Source: Epiperipatus broadwayi (lineage: Eukaryota > Onychophora > Udeonychophora > Euonychophora > Peripatidae). From it: a DNA stretch of 64,000 bases. The notes under the pieces are model-generated. The model did not search any database. It was not told the origin of the DNA and was given only the letters and a program-made list of their open reading frames with translations. The stretch's first letter is position 1. Each line of letters opens with the position of its first letter. The stretch covers positions 699,501 through 763,500 of the forward strand of contig JAQFVV010000204.1 of NCBI GenBank assembly GCA_028023455.1. Reading direction: 5' to 3'. The position numbers and the translations under genes were made by a program. Below, one piece after another: positions 51,829-64,000 of the stretch.

Positions 51829-53150
51829 CCACATTTAACAATGCCAAGTATACACTAGCCATTATTCAATTTATTCATGGAACAAACTAAATTTACCAAC
51901 TTCTTACTTTTAAAAATTCCTTATATCTTGGAATGTTGTATTTATAAGATTTAAAATTTATAATGATAATACATTTTAATAATCATTATATAACCCTTAA
52001 TAATTATAACCATCCAGCACCAAAATTTTTTGCAAACATGTATTACATATAAAGCAAAAAAATATATTTATATATATATCATCTTTGCTATTTTAAAAGA
52101 ATGTTTTTTCTGGGAGTTCTAAGAGAAAAAAAATGCATATCAACAATTCATAATAAATTATTATTAATAAAAAATTATTTCTTTTCTTTTTAATCTAAGG
52201 TCTTAGATAAAAGTCTATTGTTCCCAAAACATGCTTAGATGATTACAGGTGAACAATAAAATTTGAGAATTCTTGGAAATATTGATAAACTATTAATTGG
52301 TTAATGCAATAATATTCTGCCTCTGGATATCTTTGAAATGTAGCTTATTCAATGCTTAAATTAAGAAAGGTAGACTTTCTTTTGTTAAATATGTTTTTAT
52401 TTTATTTTAGGTTTTGTGTTATTTTAATGTTATGCCATGGAGACATGTCAGGGAAATTGGAACAGAGTTTTCACAAGCCCTGTCAGACTATCTTTATCTA
52501 GTTGACTATCATGTTAATAACTTTACAATTATTGCCATTTTTTAAATCTATATTAAAAGAAAATGATATAGGTGGATTGAAAGTTTCTTATCAAATACCA
52601 AGTTTTCTATTTTTGTTAAGGGTAAACAATCTTCATTACTTCAAAATTAATGACATCTGGAATTACTATGGTTTTCTCCTAGAAACCATGCCATGCTAAA
52701 AATGTTCATTGTCCACTTTGCATATCTGCATGCACACTTTAAACATTCATTTTTGAATGCCTTGCATTCAACTTTTTCTAAAATTAACCTTAATATCATC
52801 AAAAAACAATGAAAACTTAACTTAAATAATTAAACTTTTTACATAATTTTATTAATATTAAAATCTTATATCTCCTTCATTCTTTTAAATACATATCAAC
52901 ACACACATATTACTTGACAAATACTAAAACTAAAATAATTGCCTATAATATTTCAATCTTTTTTAAAAAAATACCTTTTTTACTTAAATGTGAATCAAAG
53001 ATTTTGATCTTAATTTTCTAAAAAAAATAAAGTTTAAAATGAAAAACAAATTTAGGTGTGAAACAAATAGATACAGCAAATTTCTATTTATAAAGTAATA
53101 CTTTAGACCACAACTATATATGATAAAAATATTTAAAAAAATATTTTCTT
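50824..53150 (+). repeat. Long direct repeat, copy B (~2.33 kb)
   Basis: The partner of copy A with the same landmarks in the same order. It lacks the (AT)n blocks of copy A near its start but has its own at 51,749-51,826. Beyond 53,150 the two copies stop matching clearly; copy B may carry an insertion of about 160 bases there, because tctttttatttttaa recurs at 53,318. Confidence 0.8.
51749..51826. repeat. (AT)n tracts inside copy B
   Basis: Two alternating AT runs separated by gtgaata, forming a palindromic tcacta...tagtga arrangement at the first run. Confidence 0.9.
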
Positions 53151-54300
53151 TTTAAAATTTAACAATTTATTAATTTTATTTTAATTTAACAATTAACACT
53201 TCTTCATTAGATTATAAGTCCTCAAAACTATACATTTATCACAAATATAGGCTGTTATGCTGATTTACAGGAAAACTCACAAATAAATGTATAAGACCAT
53301 ATTTGACTTTGAAATATTTCTTTTTATTTTTAACTCTAATTCAGGCTCATCCATTCTTATATTAAATATGCAAGTTGCTTATAACTTCATTTATATATTC
53401 AATTTATAACTTAATCATATGCCGTGATTATGATGTAAAAACATCAAAAATGCAATTTACAAGAAATTTAACCTTACAAGTATATTTTCAATTTTAATTC
53501 AAAAAGTTGCTTTAAACATTTTACTGTATCATTAGATTTATTTTTTATATATGACTCTTATGCATTATTATGTTTTACTTTATATCTAATATAAATCTAT
53601 TTCTTTATAAAGGAATTTATTTAAATTAAGTTTGCTTACCATTATTTCAGATATTTTTTTTTTGTTCATTAATTTTTTATAAATTAGAATGAGTTTCTGA
53701 CATTATTTTGGAAATAATGTTTGCATTAAAAAAACTACAATAGAAATTCAAAATAAAATTATATATATATATAATTTAAAGTAGCTTGGTATAATAGGAA
53801 ATATCCAATGATTGAATAACTAGACATATACATATATATATATATATTTGCAAAATAAATAAAAAAAACAACTATTAAAAGTTAAACTTATAACTTGGAA
53901 AAATAAATAAAATATTTTAAATATTGCAAAATAAAAAAAAAAACATCTGTTAAAAGAGGATCAAAATATATAAAAAACATCTGTTGAAAGAGGATCAAAA
54001 TAAATACCATATGTTAAAAATTAAAATTAAATATTACATTTATAATAAATATGAATGTATTATAGTTGGACACTTTTCATAAAGAAAAAGAAATGTCCTA
54101 CATATTTCTGCAATAAAACTTATGATAAAAAGTGAATTTAAATTTATAGAAAGCAAGTTAGAAATTTTAAACTAAGAAATTTATAGGCTTATCTTAATTT
54201 TATTAAAAATGCAAAATATTCTTGATGATGTAAAATACCAACTTCAAATGCCTGATGTAAAAGTATATGAATTGTTAATAAACACATTATCCAAGCTTTC
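53151..54300. other. AT-rich stretch with a short tandem repeat
   Basis: aaaacatctgtt.aaagaggatcaaaata occurs at about 53,941 and 53,976, with a weaker relative near 53,866. No gene was identified. Confidence 0.5.
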
Positions 54301-55160
54301 CATACAATAGTTTCATTCAGTGCAAGCCAGAGTAATCTATGGATGCAGGCACATTTGGGCATAAAATCTGTATCTAGTGTCTACTCATCCAATATCCCCA
54401 GACTAGTTTTTAGCTTGTTGCTTTCATCAGTGAGAAACATTGGATCTGAGAGCACTGCACCCAGATTTTAGGATTTAATGAAACCCTCCAGCAGCCACCT
54501 TTTATTTTAATACCCAACTATAAAGTTTTGGACTGAAAATGAAAACACAATAATGTTTTCAATTCAAACTCATAATCTGAACTCAGTTCAGCATCCACAC
54601 TTTTTGGTGTCTTTGGTTCTTTAATAACTACAGTGACCATAATCCTATTGGGCAGGCTTAGTATTAAACCACTAAATATCACATGATCATCATACTTTAT
54701 GCTTACATAAGCTGTTTACACAGAGGCTAGTTTGGTAATCATATGATGTTTAATGGTTTAATACTAATCCTGCCCAATAGGATTATGATTACTGTGGTAA
54801 TTAAAAAACCAAACACATAAAAATGTATTGATAATGAACTGAGTTCATATCTATACAACTATGCATGCTAATAAGCTTAATTGAAAACATTATTGTGTTT
54901 GGATGGTTGCAATAGATCCTAAGATCTAGATGCTGTGCTCTCAGATCCAAGGCACATCACTGATAAAATTCACAAGCTAATAAGTAGTCTGGGAATATTG
55001 GATAAGTATGCAGTAGATAAGGATTTTATGCACAAATCTTCCTACATCCATTGATTACTCTGGCTTGCACTGAGTCATACTACTGTATGGGGAGTGTGTA
55101 AACAGCTGGTGTAAGCATAAAGTATGGTGATCATGTGATGTTTACTGGTTTAATTGTTAC
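54301..55160. mobile_element. Foldback element, ~860 bp
   Basis: The outer arms pair: catacaatag...cattcagtgcaagccagagtaatc.atggatg (54,301-54,355) with catccattgattactctggc...tactgtatgg (55,045-55,090). Inner anchors: ggatctgagagcactgcacc (54,443) with the complement at about 54,930-54,950, and cataatcctattgggcaggc (54,639) with the complement at about 54,768-54,790. The loop-proximal block at 54,663-54,722 (ttaaaccac, cacatgatcatcatacttta, gctgtttacac) also recurs inverted at 55,096-55,157. No coding frame. Base composition is less AT-rich than its surroundings. Confidence 0.75.
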
Positions 55161-56819
55161 TAAATTATATTTAAAATATATCTCATATACATAAACACAA
55201 ATAATATTTAAAAGATACAAATAACATATCTTTGGTTATTTCATTTATGAAAGATTAAAGTCCAATCTTGTCAAATTAACTATAATTATTTTAATAATGT
55301 TAAATAAAATCAGCTATCTTTTATTAGAAGAGTAAATAAAGTTTAAGATTGGTATATACAGATCCTTGATTGAATTCTATTATAAATTCTTTTTTGTGTG
55401 TGATTATACACATGAATGTAATAAAGACATCCAAAGGTGAATACTTCTACTTTTTTTCTACATCTATAAATAATATATATGCATACAAAACAAGTTATTT
55501 TGTAAAATGGAACATCCAATGTTAATTCAGATATATCAAATTTTCTATATATGAATATTCATATAAATAGTTTATTTTAAGATTATATATTTTAAAGTTT
55601 GAGTTTGTATGAATTGCTTATTTATGCAGTGTGTTAATAAAAATACTAATTTAAATTTTCCACCAAGAAGTATGGTAAAATATCTATTATTATATTTATC
55701 TTGGGATTAGGTTTTGAAAGTAGTAAATTAAGCTTACAATCCATTTTAAATGCTCTTTCAATAAATAATAAATTTTTTTAGATCTGGACCAATTAATTTT
55801 GGTGGTGTTTAAGAATAATAGATGATGTTGTAAAATTAAGTAATAATTTAATTGAAACTTAGTTAGATTTTGTAAATAAGCAACAATTTTTGCATAATAG
55901 TACCAATCAACTTGTAAGTTACTGCATTGTTTTTCATGGATAATTTAATTGCACCATGAATAAATATTTAGATAATCAAATGGTTTTCTTTCTGAGTTTA
56001 TAAGAAGTTTGAGCAATTGAAGAATCAAAACTAAAATCCATCCAACGACTAAATTTATACTCCACAGGCTAACACTCTATCACTATACTAAACAATGTGA
56101 AGTTTAGATTTATTATTATATATTGATGGAATATTAAATAATAATTATCAATAAAAGTGACATTTATCTATATTATATTAAATCACTAAATAGATGCAAT
56201 TTTATGACAGATATATACTATCAGTCACAATAATATATAATAAAACAAAACATTGGAATTATCTCTACAATTTTTCAATATAACAATATATTATAAGGGT
56301 AATTTACAATTCTGTTCAAACCCACTCTTATGTATCTACAGTATCAAATTAAACTCATTGAAAACATAAATGGAAATAATAGGTTAGATACCCATTATCA
56401 ATTTTTTTATGCAAACAGACATATACACATATTGGTATCAAAAGTTTATGTTAATAATTACTAAATTAAAATAGTGTTAAAATGAAATAAATACTCTTTT
56501 TCAATGGAAAGTAAAAACCTAATTATAAAGACATTTCATATATTTATGCCTATAGTAATAATAAGTCATTTGTCAATGTGTAAATGTCACTATTTAAGAC
56601 TTAAGAGTTTGAAGGCATGGTGATGGCCTAGTGTCAAGTCAATACCTAAACAACCAAGTATTATAATAACATTTTTTTTTATTTCACCTTCACTTTGTAA
56701 TGAATAATATGCTGATGTGCTGCAGTGAAACTTTTTATGTAATAATTAGTAGGCTTTATTCTAATTTGCAGACTGTATTAGAAAGTGAGAGTAGAATTTT
56801 ACTATGCAATTTTAACTAT
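55161..56819. other. AT-rich stretch, no recognised gene
   Basis: No coding region, RNA gene or strong repeat was seen on either strand. Confidence 0.55.
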
Positions 56820-56866
56820 ATAATTCTATAATTAAAACCACTTCTTTTCTTTTCAAAAACTTTATT

Positions 56867-56910
<44 letters not shown>

Positions 56911-56915
56911 AATAA

Positions 56916-56951
<36 letters not shown>

Positions 56952-57000
56952 GAAATAAAGTTTTTGAAAAGAAAAGAAGTGGTTTTAATTATAGAATTAT
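56820..57000. repeat. Inverted repeat with (AT)n centre, ~180 bp
   Basis: The left arm ends aaaaccacttcttttctttt, caaaaactttattt (56,820-56,870). The right arm is its near-exact complement from about 56,950 to 57,000. The interior is two (AT)n runs around tatcaaataaattta. It may be a small MITE whose loop expanded as a microsatellite. Confidence 0.85.
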
Positions 57001-60000
57001 ATGTTATATGTACTGTATATTTTTGAAAAGAAAAAAGGATTGAGTTGTGACTAGAAACAGAAGTAAATTGATTTATGCAATTTTAACTTTATCTACAAAC
57101 AATATGTGTACACACCAATAAACAACCATAGCAATTAAAAAGGAAATGGGGAAAGCTTGTATACTAAATAATAGAAACTAAGTCCAATAGAAAAGCAAAC
57201 CCAATTCACTTCTGTCCTTTTTCATTGTTTATCAAATGATCACATAACAGCATACAACCAAGAATGCAACATAAAATGGATGACATGTTCAAAAATCTCA
57301 TTTTAATTGTATAATTTTTACAATGTAAAAATTTGAAGTAAATCACAATTAATACTTAAAATAGAGAAAGTTGATAATTTTCTAGCAATTTAATGAAAGA
57401 ATTGAATTAATTTTAAGTTGATAAGTAAAAATAACAAGAGAAAATAATATATTGCCAGAATTTATATATACTTAGACAATGAAGTAAATTTTCTTTTATA
57501 TAATTCTTTAAATATCAAACAACAAATTGAAGAAAATTTAATTTATTATAAAGTAACAAGCAATGTATTCTGGCTAAATAAAATTGCCATAGGTTTGAAG
57601 CACTGTCATTCCAGCCATAAAGCATGATGATTTGATTCACTTGTATACATAATAACTAAATAAACATCCAACACCTCATCTAAAAAGTTTGAATGTATCC
57701 AGGAAAAAAGAAACTGCAGAAATGGGAATAACATCATTTCAAATGCATTGCTGGAGAATTCGAGAGAGTGATGGAGGATTTATTGGAGTAGATTGATGAG
57801 AATAAAGCCAGTCTATATCCATGAGAAGCATTATTAATACATTCAAGGACTTTAATCAAGATGATATGAAAAAAAAGATTTATCATGTATTATATATATA
57901 TATATATGAATTTGTAAAATTCTATTCGTATTTTAATCTCATACCTGGAAGTTTTAATGTGTTTATGTTTGAAATAGCCCATTATGTTGAAAAGTAATAT
58001 AGTGAAGAGGTGAAGGTATTAAGTTAGATAAGATTTTTTATGTAAATAAAATTTAGGTTAATTTCCTCCATAGTGACTTGAAATTTTGACACCACCATGG
58101 ATTATGGGATAAGGTAAGAATTTTCTGATATTATTCCATATTAATTAGACAAACTATTACAGAACTGAGTTTGTGTTGTTTATTTGTTTATTTAACTAAT
58201 GATAGTCATATTTAGTTTATTTGGTGTGAATGACTAATTTTCTCATATGAATGTTTCTTTTCTATCAACTATACATATATAGGGAGGTCTCAAAGTAGAT
58301 AAAATAGCAATCATTGGAATTCAAAGATGAAGCTTTTATGTATATATTTGCATATTGTGATAAATTAACTAGCTGGCTTCATGATTGTTGTAATGATTAA
58401 TTTTTTTTTTGTTAAATTTACTTGCTTTGTAAATATATCATGTCTTGTTGCACATATTCACCATGGGAATGGTTGGAACAATAAATACACTTAATCATTA
58501 ATATAGTAGAGTTACATACTTGATACACATATGTATATACATATTTTTATTATTATCATGTTAAAAGAGTTTGAATTTTATCTGTTATCAAATAAACATT
58601 GTCAGTTTGATTTAAATTACTATTGGTCTCTAGTTTATCAAATCATTCATACATACATACATCAATTTATTTGAGTGTATACATGTGCACACATATGTAT
58701 TATTATTATATGTAACAGCAATATGGTTGTATGTATTTTAAGTCAATGGGAACCTATATAGAGGTGTGGTAGTTGCTATATAATGTAAATTCAGCTCTGA
58801 AGAGAGCCAAATGCAATATTTCCCATGAGTTTGAATACTGAGATGTAATGGAATCTGAAAAGGGGTGATGTATGGATGAACTAGCCTAAATTGTGCCTGA
58901 ATTTAATATGTATGCTTAGAGCTAGCCCATTGGAGGTAATACAATCATTGGCTAGGTATGCATTGCATCATTCACAGCATCCTACCTGAAGAACCTAGAT
59001 CCAAGCATAGTGAGATGCATTTCCTCTCTTCTGGTAGAAAACCCAAAGCATTACAATATGAATAAATAAATAACATTTATTGAAGATGGCAGTCATGCCA
59101 TAAGCTAGCCTTTCTATTATATATTTGTACATTTGTATAGAGAAAATTATAAAATTAATTCAACTATTTTATTTTATTATATTTGTGATTGTAAGTAGTG
59201 AGAAAAATAAAAAGAAATAATTTAATAAAAAGTTCCTCCAATATAAATTTATCTTTTAAATTCTTTGAATACTTATTTTATTACTAATGTTATTATTTCT
59301 GAAATTTTGGTTTTATATTTTTAAGATAATTTAAGCAACATAAATAATTTCAGTTTCCAAATAACTTTGTGAAATCATTATGATTTGTTTTTGGAATTTA
59401 TTTATATTTATTATTATTATTAAACAAAACATTTGCATAGCATTGTTATAAAAATAAACATTAACAAAATATGCTACCAAACTATACAATGCAGCTTATT
59501 AACTAAAATAATTTGAAGATTCTATTAGCTGATAAAGTTTACTAATGACATATTCATCTGTGTTTTGAGGAATTTTGATTTGGCTCTTTATTAAAAAGAT
59601 AAATCAGTTATTATTAGAAGAGCAAGTTATTATGTGTTCTATCAACAAACTGATTAAATTTGATTGAAATCCTTATCTAAAAATTATATAAAAAAAGCTC
59701 ATTAAATTGATTGATGTAAATTATTTCAGTGAGTTTGTATTCTGTCTTGAAGACATTATATAATCTAAGAGTAAATTATATCCAAATATAACATCTACAT
59801 TTTAAAGATATAATGTAGATAGTGGATAGTGATTGTTATAAAACATTATATTTTTAAAATAATAATTTTATAAGTTATAAAATAATAATTATGAATACAG
59901 AAAAGATAAGATTCTTCACAATATTATCATGAAGCACTATTTAAAAAAAAAACATAAATATATTTGACATATATATTTTTTTATTTTTATGCATGATTAT

Positions 60001-60876
60001 TATCTATTGTGCTAAAAGAAATTCAGCAATATATTTATTAACTACCATCTTTAATTGATCTGTAATTCTGAAAGTTAATAAATGTTTATAGTTTTGTCAT
60101 AATGATTAATTTTTGAATTAATGTTACCCTATCATATTTAATTGTATGTGACATTTTTTTCATGTTATCATATATATCATAATACACCTTACAATTTTAT
60201 GTTGCTTTGTGAAATTTCTTATACATTTGCAAAACTCATGGCCACTTTGCACTACAAGTGTTTTAATTCTACTTTTATTTAAGTAAATCATAATTCTTTG
60301 GTAATCATAATTCTTTGGTTCTATAAATATAAAACAATTTGATTTTTATTGCTAAAATATTTCAATATCTCTATTAAATTGTATTTTTTCCAAATACTTT
60401 AGCTAAGCCATACTCACTATAGATTTTATTTTTTTGTCTATGCACATGTTGATTTTTTTCTAACTCCAGAACTATTTTCTTGACCAAACTATATTATGTA
60501 TTAAATAATAAAATTATTGTCATTAAGTTCCATTATAAAATCTCTTTGTTCAAGGGAAATAAAATTTAGGTATTCAACATATTATACTTGAAAAAAATCC
60601 TAGATGTTATTTTCTGTCATGATAAACTCTTTGGTTATGCACTTAGGGGTCTTATAGTATCATATTGGATAAATTCATTATGTATTTTATTTTCAGTAAA
60701 TAAATATTTATTCTTCATAAATTATTACATATTTCAATTTATTACAATTTTAAATTTAAAAATAAAAAGTAATATTAAACTTAATATATTAAATTTGCAA
60801 ATAAATAAGAATAAGGTATTTATTTATATAGCACTATGTTAATAAATTGTAATTGTAAATTGGTGATTAGGCTAAT
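57001..60876. other. Mostly featureless, with two less AT-rich islands
   Basis: The islands at about 57,590-57,850 (gccataaagcatgatgattt, gaattcgagagagtgatgga) and 58,780-59,110 (ctgaagagagccaaatgcaa, gcatcctacctgaagaacct) have ordinary sequence complexity but no open frame long enough to call. They may be old repeats or exons of something not recognisable here. An 84-codon Ile/Asn/Lys frame at 60,588-60,842 is composition-driven. Confidence 0.45.
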
Positions 60877-61066
60877 GCACATGCACTTTACAGATTTTAA
60901 ACTATACGTAAATAAATACTCTCATTCTCAAACTCAAGATAAAGTCTTTATGAAAAGATAAAATGAATATCTATCTTTTCAACCCAAACATTTAAGTATG
61001 GGCCAATCTTGTGTTTGAGAATAAGAGTATTTATTTACACATACTTTAAAATCTATAAAGTGCCTG
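60877..61066. mobile_element. MITE, ~190 bp, second member of the family at 48,938
   Basis: The left arm (gcacatgcactttacagatt ... aaataaatactctcattctc) pairs imperfectly with the right arm (gagaataagagtatttattt ... aaaatctataaagtgcctgt). The gcacatgcacttta...gatttta word is shared with the MITE at 48,938-49,134. The centre contains agataaagtctttat, which resembles that element's loop (gataaagtctatc). Confidence 0.75.
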
Positions 61067-62336
61067 TAAATAGATAAAAAGTGTAATAAGCTAAGATAAA
61101 TAACCAAAACAAAGGATTTAAATCCTAATCTTCGATAAAAATCTTATTTGTAATCTGAAAAAAATTTCAAAATTCACATGCTTTTGTTCCTTTTAATTTT
61201 GTTAGAATTAGTATCTTGTTATAATATTAAGATCTATTTAGATTACTAGAAAAAATAAACTTTTAGGCAAGCTCGAATTTTTTGTTACTTCAAAAATTCT
61301 TAATGAGCATGAAATAACTGATATCTGAAAGTTTTTATCTTCCCCCTAAAAAATTAATAGAAGAATTAATCTCTGGGTTTATTTACTTACTGGTATTTTT
61401 TAAGTTATTGTCTAACCATTGTATCGATATTTTTGTTGGCATTAATCTTAAAATATAGGTATTTTGTAGACATATTGTCATGTAAAATGTAAGGTCCTTA
61501 TATAGTTTTGACTATTTTTAATCCATTCAAATGTTATTTTAAAGTAAAAAACATTTATGTATCATACACATAATTTGATAATTGAAATAGCATCAAAAAA
61601 AAAAAAAAACTTTGTGGAGGGTGGGGGTTCTTATATACCCCCCTCTCCCATTTTCTGCTTATATTAGTAATAAATAATTAGATTTCAATTTTAATTGTAA
61701 AAAAAATAATTCTACATTTTGTCTATGATATTATGTAGTATGTGTAAATAAAAAAAGTACAATTATTGCGACAAATCGATTATCTATCTGATAATATCGA
61801 TCCAAATTCTATTATGCACTTATAGATTAATGCGTATGTACATGATGGTAATATATTTTGAATTAGAAAGATAATAGTTTAGATTAGTTTGTAGGGAAAT
61901 GTTACAAATAAATTTATTGACTGTAAAATTAAAAGTTAATTAACTAATAACAAAGTATTATTAAATTTAAAAATATTATAAATAAATTTATCTATTATTT
62001 TTATTTGATTAAGCAGGAAAATGAAAAAATGATTACTTATATATATATATATGACTCGTTTTGTCCTCTTGGTCTTTTTAATATAACCTAGATTATAGTG
62101 GTTAGTTGTTCAGTAGATTTTAAGATTATTGCAATCAGAACAAACTTTTAGTAATATATTTGCCAAATTAATAATAGCAATTTAATGAGATTACTAACAA
62201 AATTCCGATTAAATATTATTTTATAGGATAATTAATTTTATTGCAATGCAAATTCTAGAATTATAATTATAGTCAATATTAGCATAAATATACAAAAATA
62301 ATTTATTGTCTTACTAAAATATCTGCAAATATCGTG
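61067..62336. other. AT-rich stretch, no recognised gene
   Basis: A mixed run of A15 followed by a G/C-rich patch (gtgggggttcttatataccccc, 61,620-61,645) is the only oddity. It has a small self-complementary ggggg...ccccc pairing. Confidence 0.5.
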
Positions 62337-62505
62337 TAATCAAATTAGCAATTATATGACTATATGTTTATTTTCATTTTATTTATATAGCAGAAAATAT
62401 AAATCTAATTATATTGTAGAGGTGATATAATCAAATTAGCAAATATTTAAGTAGTGATTTTTTCATTTCTTCATTATACATATATAGCAGAAAATATAAA
62501 TCCTA
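62337..62505 (+). repeat. Tandem duplication, ~91-bp spacing
   Basis: aatcaaattagcaa.tat and tatatagcagaaaatataaa plus tc both occur twice (units about 62,337-62,412 and 62,428-62,505). Confidence 0.8.
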
Positions 62506-63628
62506 TTTCTATTTCTTACATCATTTAGGTTATTTGCTGAATGATTCATTTTATTATATATATATGCATGTTACAACTGACCCACATCCTAAGGCTGTTA
62601 AGTTATTTATTTTTAAAAAGAGAACTTTACCGGTTTTCAACTTGTTTATAATTTGTAAACTAAAAAAAAAAATTAAACAGAAAAAGAACTTAGAAACACT
62701 TGTTCTTATTTTATTACTAGAATACATTAATTACTTATAAACACTTGTGCAATTAATTAAATGTTTTAATAGTTAAAAATCTGTTTCAAATATTGTATCT
62801 ACAATTTTCATTACTTTTAAATCTTCTTATATAATTTTAATAATCTTTATCACTATATTTCAGTATTTTTTTTAATTTTGTTTTGAAAATTATCTTCATA
62901 TATATAGATTTATTTTATTGTTACCTCCGGTCCTATCTATCTAGATTCATATTAGACTGTATGCATTATTAGGATGTCCTTAGCAAATATATAATCAAAC
63001 ATAAGTTTATTGGGATTTGTAAATATTGATATTTTGTCTTTAAAATGCCATTTGACGCAATTAAATAGAAATTTCTAAGTTTTATGTTTTATTTAGTTAC
63101 TCTTAGTTAAAAACATTATTTTATTGGATATCTAATAAATATTAAATATGTATAATGAAAATATAATACGAATATGCATACCATAATAATAAATCGCAAG
63201 CCTTATGCTAAGAGAGTTATTTTTAAAAACTTGTTTTAATAACATCCACATTCTATATCAGTGCTAATTTATTTGCTAGAACAAAAGATAATCCACTTTT
63301 ATTCAACTATCATGTTTTATATGGTGAATTAAAATTATTAGAATTTAAATCTTAAATGTTACTTCAGTATATAAACTGGCTTGATTAATACTTTAAGGAA
63401 GCATATTGCCCAGTAATATGAAGTTTTATCTCTTTGGAAATTCAATAATTGATTTTTTTAAACATATAACAAGGTCTTAATTGTATAAAACTAGGCAATT
63501 TTATGCTTAACTATACAAATTAATATTGTTGTAAAAAAAAGGACATTATTTCAAGTTTGTTAAAATAATTTATTTAGAATCTGACTCTGACTAGCAAATT
63601 CTCTTTTTCTCATTTCAGGTATGTGATT
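62506..63628. other. AT-rich stretch, no recognised gene
   Basis: A 68-codon Lys/Leu/Ile frame at 62,534-62,740 shows no motif. Nothing else is identified. Confidence 0.5.
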
Positions 63629-63964
63629 TTAAAAACGGACACCTTTCAATTCTGTCTTGGATTTCCTAGAACCATCTGAAAATAATATAACATTCACACC
63701 CAAATAATTTTTATATAAAATCAACATAATACACACAGGTTTACATGGCATCCCTAAGGCAGTATTTGCACATTTGAGATTCTTTACCACACAATACCTA
63801 ACTAACTTAACAATGTTCCTCTCTAAAAATATGCACAAATTACAAGGGCTTTTTCCAATTTCATAAGTCTCTGTTCTAAAAAAAACAAGATAAAGAACTA
63901 ACACTAAATAATTCATACTCCAAATATTAAAAAGCACTTTTACACACAGAATTAAATCAAACAT
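63629..63964 (-). CDS. Hypothetical 111-codon frame near the window edge
   Basis: The frame opens at 63,964 (MFDLILCVKVLFNIWSMNYL) and closes at 63,629. After a hydrophobic start it has a Cys-containing part (EIGKSPCNLCIFLERNIVKL, NLKCANTALGMPCKPVCIM) and ends NVILFSDGSRKSKTELKGVR. Complexity is closer to real protein than most frames here, and the patch is less AT-rich. A splice-acceptor-like ttattttcag lies inside, just before the atggttctagg segment. It could be part of a transposon or host exon extending beyond the window, or chance. No family is recognised. Confidence 0.25.
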   Translation of the reverse strand: MFDLILCVKVLFNIWSMNYLVLVLYLVFFRTETYEIGKSPCNLCIFLERNIVKLVRYCVVKNLKCANTALGMPCKPVCIMLILYKNYLGVNVILFSDGSRKSKTELKGVRF

Positions 63965-64000
63965 CCTACCATTATTAGCAAAGTCGCAACATGCAAAAAA

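Overview
The window is very AT-rich eukaryotic DNA, roughly three quarters A+T or more by eye. I find no convincing multi-exon host gene, rRNA or tRNA. Almost everything recognisable is a retroelement relic, foldback element, tandem array or microsatellite. An animal genome, probably an invertebrate, is the best fit: two Penelope-like elements with GIY-YIG endonuclease ends, RTE-type LINEs, hammerhead-ribozyme-like repeats, GATA/GACA arrays and long (AT)n, (CT)n and (ATT)n tracts. These contents recall cephalopod molluscs or cnidarians such as Hydra, but the sequence alone does not settle the species.

Layout. 1-1,280: a ~258-bp tandem repeat interrupted by a ~710-bp near-perfect foldback element. 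2,227-4,475: a possible non-autonomous TIR element holding two ~225-bp tandem arrays. 5,531-14,481: an ~8.95-kb, strongly diverged giant inverted repeat, non-coding, centred on an (AT)n tract near 9,785. 14,551-17,480: a head-to-head palindrome of two nearly identical, 5'-truncated Penelope-like elements (PLE-1). 21,350-21,900: a small candidate gene with a TATA-like box, the only plausible host-like coding region. 22,490-25,236: a second, older Penelope-like element (PLE-2) on the minus strand between repeated ends. 25,483-31,375: a MITE-like hairpin, two hammerhead-like motifs (one inside a ~331-bp repeat resembling an animal retrozyme) and a ~1.48-kb foldback. 32,943-35,292: a 105-bp minisatellite, an ORF running into it, and a broken Glu/Lys-rich gag-like region. 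36,973-37,085 and 30,351-30,490: short 3' ends of an RTE LINE whose longer copy lies at 43,611-45,960 (minus strand). 45,921-53,150: two ~2.4-kb direct repeats around a 2.45-kb interior that itself contains a MITE. 54,301-57,000: two more foldbacks. 57,001-64,000: mostly featureless DNA, a second member of the MITE family and a short tandem duplication.

How the parts relate. The PLEs, the RTE LINE and the gag-like relic are independent mobile families. All are inactive here: frameshifts in PLE-1, altered catalytic motifs in PLE-2 and the LINE, many stops in the gag-like block. The recurring theme is inverted duplication at scales from ~150 bp to ~9 kb. Hammerhead-like motifs link the PLE ends and the small retrozyme-like repeat, as known in animals. 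All alignments were made by eye, so repeat edges carry an uncertainty of about 5-30 bases.
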